Source: Agarivorans sp050870875 (GTDB lineage Bacteria; Pseudomonadota; Gammaproteobacteria; Enterobacterales; Celerinatantimonadaceae). Taken from it: a stretch of DNA of 64,000 bases. The translations under genes were made by a program, and so were the position numbers. Below, in pieces: positions 40,707-49,225 of the stretch. Position 1 is the stretch's first letter. Each line of letters begins with the position of its first letter. The notes under the pieces are model-generated. The model had not been told where the DNA came from and ran no database searches. It was given only the letters and a program-made list of their open reading frames with translations. The stretch is taken from positions 1,550,001 through 1,614,000 of the forward strand of contig NZ_CP194041.2 of assembly GCF_050870875.2 (NCBI RefSeq), written 5' to 3'.

Positions 40707-43316
40707 TTATTGTTTGAGTGCTTGTTCCAGAATAGATTTAAGCTGTTGCTTTTGTTCTGGACTAAGTTTTTCCCGTTCAGCATTACTAATACTAAAGAAA
40801 TCTTCGGCTTTTTCACCAATAGTGGTGATTTTAGCTGCATGAATGGTGTAATTAAACGATTGAAAGACTGCACTGATCCGAGCCACTAGGCCAGGCTTAT
40901 CCAAAGCAATGATTTCAATTAAAGTCCGGTTCCCTTTTGTGGGTAAAAATTCAACTCGAGGCGCAATAGAAAACTGTTGCACTTGTCTGGGGACACGACG
41001 TTGCTTTAGATCGATGGGCACCGCAACGTGTAATTTGGTTGCGAGTGTTTGTTGTAACAATATACCACGTTCAACTGATAACGGTTGGCCTTCTCGGTCC
41101 AGCACCATAAAGGTATCTAATACAAATCCGTCGCGACTCGACATGATTTGAGCGTCGTGAATATTGAGGTTTTTTTGATCGAGTTCAGCAGCTACCGATG
41201 CAAATAAGTGAGGGATGTCGGGGCAGTGGATAAAAATCTCAGTACCGCCACGGGTCGCTCTGCGGCTCACTAAAACCAATGGTTGCTCGTCACTGTGGCC
41301 CCACAAATGGTCACTATGCCAAGTAATTTGCTGCGGTGTATGCCGTAAAAAGTAGTCGGCCCTAAAACGCTGCCATAGAATACGAGTTTGTTCTTCGGAA
41401 TAGCCTTTTAAGGCAAGCAGTTCGATCGCTTTCTGTTGCTTATCACGGATTACGCCACGAATATCGACAGGATTTTCTAAACCACGACGCAAGGCTTTTT
41501 GAGTGGCACTGTAAAGTTCATGTAATAGCGTTCGTTTCCAACTATTCCAAGTATCATCGTTAGTGGCACAAATATCTGCAACTGTTAAGCACAATAACAT
41601 ATCTAAATGACGTTGATCGCGAACGGTTTTGGCAAATGTAGCGATCACTTCGGGATCATAAATATCACGTCGTTGTGCGGTCACAGACATCAGTAGATGG
41701 TGTTTGACTAACCAAGCAACGGTTCTTGCTGAGGGCTTACTAAAACCATGCGCTAAACAAAATTCTTCTGCATCAACGGCACCTAAGATGGAATGATCAC
41801 CTTTACGGCCTTTCGCAATGTCATGGAATATTGCAGCCAGAACCAATAAGTCGGGGCGCTCTAGTCGAGGGTAAATTTCGCAACACAGCGGATGGATCGT
41901 TTTAGTCTCTGTGTCATTGAAGGAATGGATCTTGGTAATCAGGCGATGGGTATGCTCGTCGACGGTAAAAGCATGAAATAAATCGAATTGCATCTGTCCA
42001 ACAATTCGACTCCAGGCCGGGAAATAGGTCGAAAGCACACCGTAGCGATGCATCAAACTTAACGGTAAACCAGTGACGTTGGGATGTTTGATTAGTTGTT
42101 TAAAATAATATCGACACTCAGCATCATCTTGAAGCCAATGGGTTAAACGGCGTCTGGCCTCGCGGAGCTGGCGAAGGGTCGCTGAGTAAATCCCCGTGAT
42201 CTTGGGGTTTTCAGCGATGTGCAAGAACATCATGATGATTTGTTCGGGTTGTTGAAGAAACAACTGGGCATCGTTACTGTCGATGAGATTGCCACGTAGC
42301 ATAAAGTGTTGGTCGACGACCCGCACATCCATGGCGGTATTACCCAAGATTGCTTCATCAAATAGTTGAAGTAGCATTTCATTGAGCTCAGATATTCGTC
42401 GTATTGTTTGGAAAAAATGCTTCATGAGCCGCTCTACAGGAGCGTTGTGTTGGCCGCTATAACCCAGTGACTTTGCGACAGCTAGTTGCCGATCAAACAG
42501 TAGTCGGTCATCACTCTTGGGTAAGTGAATATGTAAAGCAAAACGGACTCGCCACAGAAAATCACGACAGTCCTGTAACTCTCTACATTCTGCTTGAGTT
42601 AAGAAGTTTTGTTTGGTGAGCTCTTCTAAATCGCTACTGCCAAAGTGCCGGCCGGCAACCCAACAAATGGTTTGAATGTCACGTAAACCGCCAGGATTGG
42701 CTTTAATATCGGGTTCTAAAGAATAAGCATTGCCTTTGTATTGGCGATGTCGAGTCAGCTGTTCTTGTTTCTTCGCTTGGAAAAAAGAATCACTTGGCCA
42801 GAAACTATCGGCGCATACAGCTAAACAAAGTTTTTGATAAAGAGCTCTGTCACCAAACAACAATCTGGATTCTTGTAAGTTGGTGGCGATGGTGATGTCT
42901 TTTAAGCCTAGCTCTAGGCATTCATCTAGCGTACGGACACTTTGTCCAACATCGAGCCGAATATCCCAAAGAAAGGTAATAAAGGCGCTAATTTTGTCTG
43001 CAATCTGACTTGCCGTAGCTTGTTGGCTAAGGATTAATATATCAATATCAGAACGCGGGTGAAGTTCTCCGCGGCCATATCCGCCTACGGCAAGCAAAGA
43101 GATTGCCGACTCATCGGCCAAGCCGAAGTGCTGCCACAATTGGGTGAGTAATGAGTCCATCTTTCGCGAACGTAACAGAACCAATTCGACAACATGTACG
43201 CCTTGGTCAAATTGGTCTGTTAGGTATTCTTGTAATTGGTCAAGATACGACTTACAGCTGTTTAACGATATCTCATCTGGCTTGGGTAAGGGCGGGGATA
43301 CTAACGTCGTTTCCAT
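40707..43316 (-). CDS. glnD: Bifunctional [protein-PII] uridylyltransferase/uridylyl-removing enzyme GlnD
   Basis: Senses glutamine and uridylylates or deuridylylates PII, controlling nitrogen assimilation. Domains in order: nucleotidyltransferase (GGYGRGELHPRSDID, residues 78-92, with metal aspartates 90 and 92), HD hydrolase near 500 (FHDIAKGRKGDHS), and two C-terminal ACT domains (about 690-760 and 800-869) that bind glutamine. At 869 residues it is full length. It lies between map (32 bp upstream) and dapD, the conserved order. Confidence 0.98.
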   Translation of the reverse strand: METTLVSPPLPKPDEISLNSCKSYLDQLQEYLTDQFDQGVHVVELVLLRSRKMDSLLTQLWQHFGLADESAISLLAVGGYGRGELHPRSDIDILILSQQATASQIADKISAFITFLWDIRLDVGQSVRTLDECLELGLKDITIATNLQESRLLFGDRALYQKLCLAVCADSFWPSDSFFQAKKQEQLTRHRQYKGNAYSLEPDIKANPGGLRDIQTICWVAGRHFGSSDLEELTKQNFLTQAECRELQDCRDFLWRVRFALHIHLPKSDDRLLFDRQLAVAKSLGYSGQHNAPVERLMKHFFQTIRRISELNEMLLQLFDEAILGNTAMDVRVVDQHFMLRGNLIDSNDAQLFLQQPEQIIMMFLHIAENPKITGIYSATLRQLREARRRLTHWLQDDAECRYYFKQLIKHPNVTGLPLSLMHRYGVLSTYFPAWSRIVGQMQFDLFHAFTVDEHTHRLITKIHSFNDTETKTIHPLCCEIYPRLERPDLLVLAAIFHDIAKGRKGDHSILGAVDAEEFCLAHGFSKPSARTVAWLVKHHLLMSVTAQRRDIYDPEVIATFAKTVRDQRHLDMLLCLTVADICATNDDTWNSWKRTLLHELYSATQKALRRGLENPVDIRGVIRDKQQKAIELLALKGYSEEQTRILWQRFRADYFLRHTPQQITWHSDHLWGHSDEQPLVLVSRRATRGGTEIFIHCPDIPHLFASVAAELDQKNLNIHDAQIMSSRDGFVLDTFMVLDREGQPLSVERGILLQQTLATKLHVAVPIDLKQRRVPRQVQQFSIAPRVEFLPTKGNRTLIEIIALDKPGLVARISAVFQSFNYTIHAAKITTIGEKAEDFFSISNAEREKLSPEQKQQLKSILEQALKQ

Positions 43317-43348
43317 GACTTAACCTGTGTGACTAAAATGAATTAACA

Positions 43349-44143
43349 CTAATACTTAATGATGCGAGGAAAGTCTTCTTCGTCTCTTAAAGTCAGCACT
43401 TCGACGCCATCATTAGTCACCAGCAGGGTATGCTCCCATTGGGCTGAATTTTTGCCGTCGCTGGTTCTTGCTGTCCAGCCATCTTCTTCATCAACCCAGT
43501 TGCCTTTCTTACCTTGGTTGATCATCGGTTCAATCGTGAAACACATCCCCGGTTTTAGCACGGTACGGTCATTATTGCGGTAGTGCATAATCTGTGGCTC
43601 TTCATGAAAGCCCTCACCGATGCCGTGGCCACAAAAATTATCCACGATGCCATAACGATAATTGCCTTTTTTCAAATATTTCTGAATTGCGTTACCGATG
43701 TCGCAAACTTTATTACCTGGCTTCACCACTCTTATCGCTTGATAAAGGGCTTGTTGGGTGACGCGGCAGAGTAATTTATCGGCTGGGCTGGTTTCTCCCA
43801 CCAAAAACATTTGAGAGGTATCTCCGTGATAGCCGTCTTTGATCACGGTGATGTCCAGATTCACCACATCGCCATCTTGCAAAATATGCGACGCAGAAGG
43901 GATCCCGTGGCAAACCACTTCGTTGACCGAGCTACAAATTGACTTTGGAAAGCCGTGGTAGTTTAAGGGGGCGGGTATGGCGCCCTGTTCATTGACGATA
44001 TAATCGTGACAACGCTGGTCCAGTTCTTCAGTGCTGACGCCAACCCTGACGTAGGGCGCTATCATGGTGAGTACATCGGCCGCTAAACGACCAGCGACGC
44101 GCATTTTTTCAATTTGTTCTGGGGTTTTTATTACTATGCTCAT
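43349..44143 (-). CDS. map: Methionine aminopeptidase, type I
   Basis: Removes the initiator methionine from nascent proteins; dinuclear metal enzyme. Ligands are in place: Asp97, Asp108, His173, Glu205, Glu237, with substrate-binding His79 (VCHGIP). 264 residues, full length. It is divergent from rpsB and heads the minus-strand map-glnD-dapD group. Confidence 0.98.
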   Translation of the reverse strand: MSIVIKTPEQIEKMRVAGRLAADVLTMIAPYVRVGVSTEELDQRCHDYIVNEQGAIPAPLNYHGFPKSICSSVNEVVCHGIPSASHILQDGDVVNLDITVIKDGYHGDTSQMFLVGETSPADKLLCRVTQQALYQAIRVVKPGNKVCDIGNAIQKYLKKGNYRYGIVDNFCGHGIGEGFHEEPQIMHYRNNDRTVLKPGMCFTIEPMINQGKKGNWVDEEDGWTARTSDGKNSAQWEHTLLVTNDGVEVLTLRDEEDFPRIIKY

Positions 44144-44246
44144 GAGTTTAATAGTTGAGTATTTACCTAGGTTATGGCGTTAGTTTACCGTAAGGGCACG
44201 AGGAGTTGTAGTAGCTGAGGAAAATAGCGAAAACTTCGCCTTTTTC

Positions 44247-44275
44247 TTTATCCATAAGGCGAATTATGGTATAAA
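44247..44275 (+). promoter_or_regulatory. Probable rpsB promoter
   Basis: TTTATC (44247-44252), 17-bp spacer, TATAAA (44270-44275), then the GC-rich discriminator GCGCGCCG. Start near 44282. The GC-rich discriminator is usual for growth-rate-controlled ribosomal promoters. Confidence 0.62.
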
Positions 44276-44281
44276 GCGCGC

Positions 44282-44448
44282 CGTAAGTAATTACTCAGAT
44301 TTACGAATTTGAGCGGATGCTAACATTAATTGAATATTTATATTTTAAACACACACACACATCGACACGTTTTCCGGGGTGCTGAACAGTAATGTTTGGT
44401 CGGTAAAATGGGATGTGTGGAGGCCTAACCCCATTTGAGGAAATTATA
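44282..44448 (+). promoter_or_regulatory. rpsB leader (t44/S2 autoregulatory region)
   Basis: About 167 nt of 5' leader, close to the length of the enteric rpsB leader, where S2 represses its own rpsB-tsf mRNA and which is listed as t44 RNA. Visible here: an AC dinucleotide tract (44349-44361), a CCGGGG...stretch near 44380, and a hairpin AAATGGG (44406-44412) / CCCATTT (44430-44436) whose 3' arm directly precedes the GAGGAAA ribosome-binding site. That the leader binds S2 is inference from the family. Confidence 0.65.
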
Positions 44449-45183
44449 ATGGCAAACGTTTCAATGCGCGATATGCTTCAAGCAGGCGTACACTTCGGTC
44501 ACCAAACTCGTTACTGGAATCCAAAAATGAAGCCTTTCATTTTTGGTGCGCGTAACAAAGTTCATATCATTAACTTAGAAAAAACTGTACCTATGTTTAA
44601 TGATGCAATGTCTGTTCTTAAGAAAGTTGCATCTAAGAAAGGTAAAGTTCTTTTTGTTGGTACCAAGCGTGCTGCAGGCGAAGTGATCAAAACTGAAGCG
44701 CTTCGTTCAGATCAATTCTACGTTAACCACCGTTGGTTAGGTGGTATGTTGACTAACTGGAAAACAGTACGTCAATCAATCAAACGTCTTAAAGATCTTG
44801 AAGCTCAAAGCCAAGACGGCACTTTCGAGAAGCTCACCAAGAAAGAGGCGCTTATGCGTACTCGCGAAATGGAAAAGCTTGAGAAAAGTCTTGGTGGTAT
44901 CAAAAACATGGGCGGATTACCTGACGTATTGTTTGTGATTGATGCTGAACACGAGCATATTGCGATTCGTGAAGCAAACAACCTAGGTATTCCAGTAATC
45001 TCTGTGGTTGATACTAACTCTGCTCCAGACGGTGTTGATTACATCATTCCTGGTAATGACGATGCTATCCGTGCAATTAAATTGTACCTAGGCGCAGCTG
45101 CGGATACGGTTCTTCAAGGTCGTCAAGAAGATATCGTAGTACAAGCTGAAGAAGATGGTTTCGTTGAGGAAGCTGCTGAGTAA
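44449..45183 (+). CDS. rpsB: 30S ribosomal protein S2
   Basis: Structural protein of the small subunit head/body junction, 244 residues. MANVSMRDMLQAGVHFGHQTRYWNPKM is the canonical N-terminus; IINLEKT, VGTKRAA, RWLGGMLTNW and DTNSAPDGVDYIIPGNDDA are conserved. The ATG at 44449 is preceded by GAGGAAA; the in-frame ATG at 44413 lies within the leader. It is co-transcribed with tsf but separated by a strong hairpin. Confidence 0.99.
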   Translation: MANVSMRDMLQAGVHFGHQTRYWNPKMKPFIFGARNKVHIINLEKTVPMFNDAMSVLKKVASKKGKVLFVGTKRAAGEVIKTEALRSDQFYVNHRWLGGMLTNWKTVRQSIKRLKDLEAQSQDGTFEKLTKKEALMRTREMEKLEKSLGGIKNMGGLPDVLFVIDAEHEHIAIREANNLGIPVISVVDTNSAPDGVDYIIPGNDDAIRAIKLYLGAAADTVLQGRQEDIVVQAEEDGFVEEAAE

Positions 45184-45201
45184 TTAATGCTTAAGCATTA
45201 A
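45184..45201. repeat. 18-bp perfect palindrome after rpsB
   Basis: TTAATGCTTAAGCATTAA begins immediately after the rpsB stop codon. It may act as an mRNA stabilising or processing hairpin. Confidence 0.6.
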
Positions 45202-45224
45202 TACTGAGTGAGCTTGAAGATTAG

Positions 45225-45254
45225 CAGGGGGCAAACTTGCCCCCTGAGTTTTAT
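45225..45254 (+). terminator. Strong hairpin between rpsB and tsf
   Basis: CAGGGGGCAA (45225-45234) / TTGCCCCCTG (45237-45246), then AGTTTTAT. A GC-rich attenuator that would raise the S2:EF-Ts ratio. Confidence 0.8.
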
Positions 45255-45280
45255 CCGATAAATAATCGAGGATCAAACAA

Positions 45281-46129
45281 ATGGCAATTACTGCTGCCCA
45301 AGTAAAAGAACTGCGCGACCGTACTGGCGCAGGCATGATGGATTGTAAAAAAGCGTTGACTGAAACTGATGGCGACATCGAGTTAGCGATTGATAATATG
45401 CGTAAAAGCGGTGCCGCTAAAGCTGCTAAAAAAGCGGGTAACATTGCTGCTGATGGCGCAATCATTATTAAACAAGGTGCCGGTTTTGCGGCCTTGTTAG
45501 AAGTTAACTGTCAAACTGACTTCGTAGCCAAAGATGCTAACTTTACAGCGTTTGCTGAGAAGGTAGCTGAAGCTGCAGCTGCAGAAAAAACTGACATCGA
45601 GACTTTGAAAGCTAGTTTTGAAGAAGAACGCGTTCAGTTAGTGGCTAAAATCGGTGAAAATATTTCAATTCGCCGTGTTGAATACTTAGATGGTGCTCCA
45701 ATTGCTTCATATCGTCACGGTGAGCGTATTGGTGTTGCTGTTACTGGTGAAGCGGATGCCGAAACGCTTAAGCACGTAGCGATGCACGTAGCTGCTTCTA
45801 AACCTGAGTATCTTTCTGCTGATGACGTCCCAGCTGACGTTGTTGAAAAAGAGAAGAAACTGCAAATCGAAATTGCCATGAACGAAGGCAAGCCTGCAGA
45901 GATCGCTGAGAAAATGGTAACCGGCCGTATGAAGAAATTCACCGGCGAAATCTCTCTAACCGGTCAAGCATTTATTATGGAACCAAAGAAAACTGTTGGT
46001 GCCATTTTGAAAGAAAAAGGCGCGACTGTTGCTGGTTTCATTCGTCTAGAAGTTGGCGAAGGCATCGAGAAAAAAGAAGAAGATTTTGCGGCTGAAGTTG
46101 CGGCACAAATCGCAGCAGCTAAAAAGTAA
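45281..46129 (+). CDS. tsf: Elongation factor Ts
   Basis: Guanine nucleotide exchange factor for EF-Tu, 282 residues. The N-terminal UBA-like domain is ITAAQVKELRDRTGAGMMDCKKAL, TDFVAKD is the EF-Tu contact motif, followed by the two core subdomains. It follows rpsB by 97 bp containing a palindrome and a strong hairpin. Confidence 0.99.
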   Translation: MAITAAQVKELRDRTGAGMMDCKKALTETDGDIELAIDNMRKSGAAKAAKKAGNIAADGAIIIKQGAGFAALLEVNCQTDFVAKDANFTAFAEKVAEAAAAEKTDIETLKASFEEERVQLVAKIGENISIRRVEYLDGAPIASYRHGERIGVAVTGEADAETLKHVAMHVAASKPEYLSADDVPADVVEKEKKLQIEIAMNEGKPAEIAEKMVTGRMKKFTGEISLTGQAFIMEPKKTVGAILKEKGATVAGFIRLEVGEGIEKKEEDFAAEVAAQIAAAKK

Positions 46130-46144
46130 TTTTAGTTGTCGCTC

Positions 46145-46171
46145 AGGTTGCGGTATCATGCCGCAACCTTC
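46145..46171 (+). terminator. Hairpin between tsf and pyrH
   Basis: AGGTTGCGG (46145-46153) / CCGCAACCT (46161-46169), seven-base loop, followed by TCTTG. The weak T tract suggests partial termination. Confidence 0.7.
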
Positions 46172-46205
46172 TTGTATTCTTTATCAATGAGAGAACATCA
46201 TCACT

Positions 46206-46955
46206 ATGAGTACCAATCCTAAACCTGCATATCGTCGTATTCTTTTAAAACTTTCAGGTGAAGCCTTAATGGGTGAAGAGGGTTTTGGCATTGATCCCAA
46301 AGTATTAGACCGGATGGCTCTTGAAATTAAAGAGCTGGTGGAACTAGGGGTTCAAGTCGGGCTGGTTATTGGTGGTGGCAACTTGTTTAGAGGTGAAGGC
46401 CTCGCCAAAGCAGGAATGAATCGGGTTGTTGGCGATCACATGGGGATGTTAGCCACCGTGATGAACGGGCTAGCGATGCGTGACGCTCTTCATCGAAATT
46501 TTGTGAATGCTCGCCTTATGTCAGCAATTGAGTTGAATGGCGTGTGTGATTCATATAATTGGGCCGATGCTATTGGTAACCTTAAAGCGGGGAAGGTGGT
46601 TATTTTTTCTGCGGGTACTGGTAATCCTTTCTTCACCACCGATTCTGCGGCTTGTTTACGTGGCATTGAAATTGAAGCTGAAGCCGTGCTAAAGGGAACC
46701 AAGGTGGATGGGGTATTTACTGCCGATCCAGTTAAAGATCCGAGTGCAAGCTTGTACCGAGAATTAGACTACAACGAAGTCTTAGAAAAAGAATTAAAAG
46801 TGATGGACTTGGCCGCCTTCACGTTGGCTCGTGACCACAATCTACCAATTCGTGTTTTTAATATGAATACCCCAGGTAGTTTGAAAAACGTTGTTATGGG
46901 CGCTGATGAAGGGACCACCATTCATCGTATATCAAAGAACGCTGAAACAGAGTAG
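46206..46955 (+). CDS. pyrH: UMP kinase
   Basis: Phosphorylates UMP to UDP; hexameric amino-acid-kinase-fold enzyme allosterically activated by GTP. 249 residues with LKLSGEALMGE at the N-terminus, VIGGGNLFRG, GDHMGMLATVMN and GTGNPFFTTDSAA. It lies 11 bp before frr; the order tsf-pyrH-frr is standard. Confidence 0.98.
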   Translation: MSTNPKPAYRRILLKLSGEALMGEEGFGIDPKVLDRMALEIKELVELGVQVGLVIGGGNLFRGEGLAKAGMNRVVGDHMGMLATVMNGLAMRDALHRNFVNARLMSAIELNGVCDSYNWADAIGNLKAGKVVIFSAGTGNPFFTTDSAACLRGIEIEAEAVLKGTKVDGVFTADPVKDPSASLYRELDYNEVLEKELKVMDLAAFTLARDHNLPIRVFNMNTPGSLKNVVMGADEGTTIHRISKNAETE

Positions 46956-46966
46956 GGATAGTTATC

Positions 46967-47524
46967 GTGATTAACGCAATTAAAGAAGATGCTCAAGTTC
47001 GTATGAGCAAAAGTATTGAATCGCTTAAAACTCAGATGTCGAAAGTTAGAACTGGACGGGCTCATACTAGTCTTTTAGATGGCATTATGGTTCCTTATTA
47101 CGGTGTTGATACGCCTCTAAAACAAGTGGGTAATGTGTCAACCGAAGATTCGCGAACCTTAACCGTAACGGTATTCGATGCGAGTTTGATTAGTGCGGTA
47201 GAAAAAGCGATTATGAGTTCAGATCTCGGCTTAAATCCGTCTTCCGCGGGTACCTTGATTCGCATTCCGTTGCCAATGTTGACCGAAGAACGTCGTCGTG
47301 ATTTGATTAAAATTGTTCGCGCGGAAGCAGAGCAGGCTCGGGTAGCAGTGCGTAATATTCGTCGTGACGCAAATGGTGACATTAAAGACTTGCTGAAAGA
47401 GAAAGAAATCGGCGAAGATGATGATCGTAGAGCGCAGGACGACATTCAAAAAATTACTGATGCAGCGGTAAAATTAGTCGACGAGGCTTTAGCTGCAAAA
47501 GAAGCTGAATTGCTGGAAGTTTAA
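46967..47524 (+). CDS. frr: Ribosome recycling factor
   Basis: With EF-G, splits the post-termination ribosome. 185 residues, starting with GTG at 46967 behind AGGG. KTQMSKVRTGRAHTSLLDGI and IRIPLPMLTEERRRDL are hallmark stretches; the C-terminal half is the long helical bundle. A strong terminator follows. Confidence 0.99.
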   Translation: MINAIKEDAQVRMSKSIESLKTQMSKVRTGRAHTSLLDGIMVPYYGVDTPLKQVGNVSTEDSRTLTVTVFDASLISAVEKAIMSSDLGLNPSSAGTLIRIPLPMLTEERRRDLIKIVRAEAEQARVAVRNIRRDANGDIKDLLKEKEIGEDDDRRAQDDIQKITDAAVKLVDEALAAKEAELLEV

Positions 47525-47546
47525 GCATTTTGGGATTGGAAATTAG

Positions 47547-47573
47547 CCGTGTCTTGGAACACGGTTTTTTTTT
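47547..47573 (+). terminator. Intrinsic terminator of frr
   Basis: CCGTGT (47547-47552) / ACACGG (47559-47564), CTTGGA loop, nine T residues. It lies 20 bp before uppS. Confidence 0.92.
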
Positions 47574-47592
47574 GTAAGTACGAGTAGTGATA

Positions 47593-48384
47593 ATGACGGT
47601 ATCCGAAGAACAGCAATTACCAATTAAAGACGCCATGCCGAAACATGTGGCCATCATTATGGATGGCAATGGGCGCTGGGCGAAACAACGCGGTAAAATG
47701 CGAATGTTTGGCCATCAGGCTGGGGTTAAGTCGGTAAGGCGTGCTGTTAGTTTAGCTTCACAATTAAAAATTCAAACGTTGACCTTGTTCGCTTTTAGTA
47801 GCGAAAACTGGCGCCGTCCCGAAGAAGAAGTGTCAAGTTTGATGAATTTGTTTTTAACTGTTTTGCAACGTGAAGTTAAAAAACTTAAAAACAATAATGT
47901 ACAACTACGAATAATTGGCGATACTTCTCGCTTTAGTCAGAAACTACAACAGCGTATTGCTCAAGCGCAGAGTGATACTGCGGATAACGATGGTCTAGTG
48001 CTGAATATTGCTGCCAACTACGGTGGGCGATGGGATATATTACATGCCAGTCAGTTGTTGGCCAGGCAAGTACAAGAAGGTTCGTTGGATATCGAGGATA
48101 TGACCGAGCAACGCTTTTCTGAAGTGATGGGGCTAGAAACTGCAGGCGATGTCGACTTGTTGATTAGAACTGGTGGGGATCACCGTATCAGCAACTTTTT
48201 GTTGTGGCAGGTAGCCTACGCTGAATTGTATTTTTGTGATGTTTTATGGCCAGACTTTGATGAGCGAGCATTTAGCGATGCTGTTGCCGCCTTCGTGAGT
48301 CGCGAGCGTCGATTTGGTTGCACTGGTGAACAGTTACAGGCGCAGCTTAAGAATAATCAGTTTAATGAGGGTCATTTTGCTTAA
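47593..48384 (+). CDS. uppS: Undecaprenyl diphosphate synthase (UppS/IspU)
   Basis: Cis-prenyltransferase that makes the C55 carrier lipid for peptidoglycan and O-antigen. 263 residues with the catalytic aspartate in HVAIIMDGNGRWA, FAFSSENWRRP and DLLIRTGGDHRISNFLLWQ. I use the ATG at 47593; an in-frame GTG two codons upstream is the alternative. It comes after the frr terminator, so it probably needs a nearby promoter or readthrough. The end overlaps cdsA by 8 bp (20 bp if cdsA starts at its ATG). Confidence 0.97.
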   Translation: MTVSEEQQLPIKDAMPKHVAIIMDGNGRWAKQRGKMRMFGHQAGVKSVRRAVSLASQLKIQTLTLFAFSSENWRRPEEEVSSLMNLFLTVLQREVKKLKNNNVQLRIIGDTSRFSQKLQQRIAQAQSDTADNDGLVLNIAANYGGRWDILHASQLLARQVQEGSLDIEDMTEQRFSEVMGLETAGDVDLLIRTGGDHRISNFLLWQVAYAELYFCDVLWPDFDERAFSDAVAAFVSRERRFGCTGEQLQAQLKNNQFNEGHFA

Positions 48385-49219
48385 GCAACGAATCATCACC
48401 GCATTGGTATTGGCACCGCTAGTGCTTGCCGCTATTTTTAAATTGCCGCTTTTCGGTTTAGGCTTAGTATTTGCCTTGGTCATCTTACTTGCCGCGCGTG
48501 AATGGTCGCGGGTTGTTTCCGATAAAAACAATCAACGCCTTAGCTTCTTTTTGATTTTTTGCTTGGTATTTGGACTTAGTCTCTGGCAGATACCGTTAAG
48601 CTTGGTCGCTCACTCCATATGGTTTAGTGGATTGCTGGCGGTCGCCGTTATCGCTTGGTCCGCTAGCGTTTATTTATTGGCTTCATTTCCATATCGAGCA
48701 AAATTTTGGCATAACAATCATTTCTTTAAAGTCATGGTTGGCTTGATAGTACTCGTTCCGTTCTTCTGGTCGTTACTGTTTTTACGCTCTATCGACGTGG
48801 ATAATCCACTGGTGGGTGGTGCTTGGGTCGTGTATGTGTTTTCGTTGGTATGGGCGGCTGATAGCGGCGCCTATTTTGTAGGCAAGCGTTTTGGTAAACG
48901 AAAACTGGCTAAAAATGTGAGCCCTAAGAAGACCATCGAGGGTTTGCTTGGCGGTTTACTGTTTGCAAGTGTTGTCACTATTGCAGCTTTGGTCTTTTTA
49001 GATATTCCCGAAGGTAAAACATTGGTGTTGGTTATCGCCAGTGCATGTACGGTGTTAGCTTCTGTTGTTGGGGATTTGGTTGAGAGTATGTTTAAACGTC
49101 AAGCAGGGATTAAGGATAGTGGCACCTTGTTACCTGGGCATGGTGGTTTGCTCGACCGGATCGATAGTTTAACGGCTGCAATGCCGGTATTTGCATTTTT
49201 CTTCCTACATTGGATGTAA
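48377..49219 (+). CDS. cdsA: Phosphatidate cytidylyltransferase
   Basis: Makes CDP-diacylglycerol, precursor of all phospholipids; polytopic inner-membrane protein with about eight hydrophobic helices. The signature SMFKRQAGIKDSGTLLPGHGGLLDRIDSL-type segment (about residues 237-265) is intact. I favour the TTG at 48377 (280 residues): MLKQRIITALVLAP aligns with homologues and GAGGG lies five bases upstream. The in-frame ATG at 48365 has no ribosome-binding site. It overlaps uppS and lies 6 bp before dxr. Confidence 0.94.
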   Translation: MLKQRIITALVLAPLVLAAIFKLPLFGLGLVFALVILLAAREWSRVVSDKNNQRLSFFLIFCLVFGLSLWQIPLSLVAHSIWFSGLLAVAVIAWSASVYLLASFPYRAKFWHNNHFFKVMVGLIVLVPFFWSLLFLRSIDVDNPLVGGAWVVYVFSLVWAADSGAYFVGKRFGKRKLAKNVSPKKTIEGLLGGLLFASVVTIAALVFLDIPEGKTLVLVIASACTVLASVVGDLVESMFKRQAGIKDSGTLLPGHGGLLDRIDSLTAAMPVFAFFFLHWM

Positions 49220-49225
49220 GCGCTA

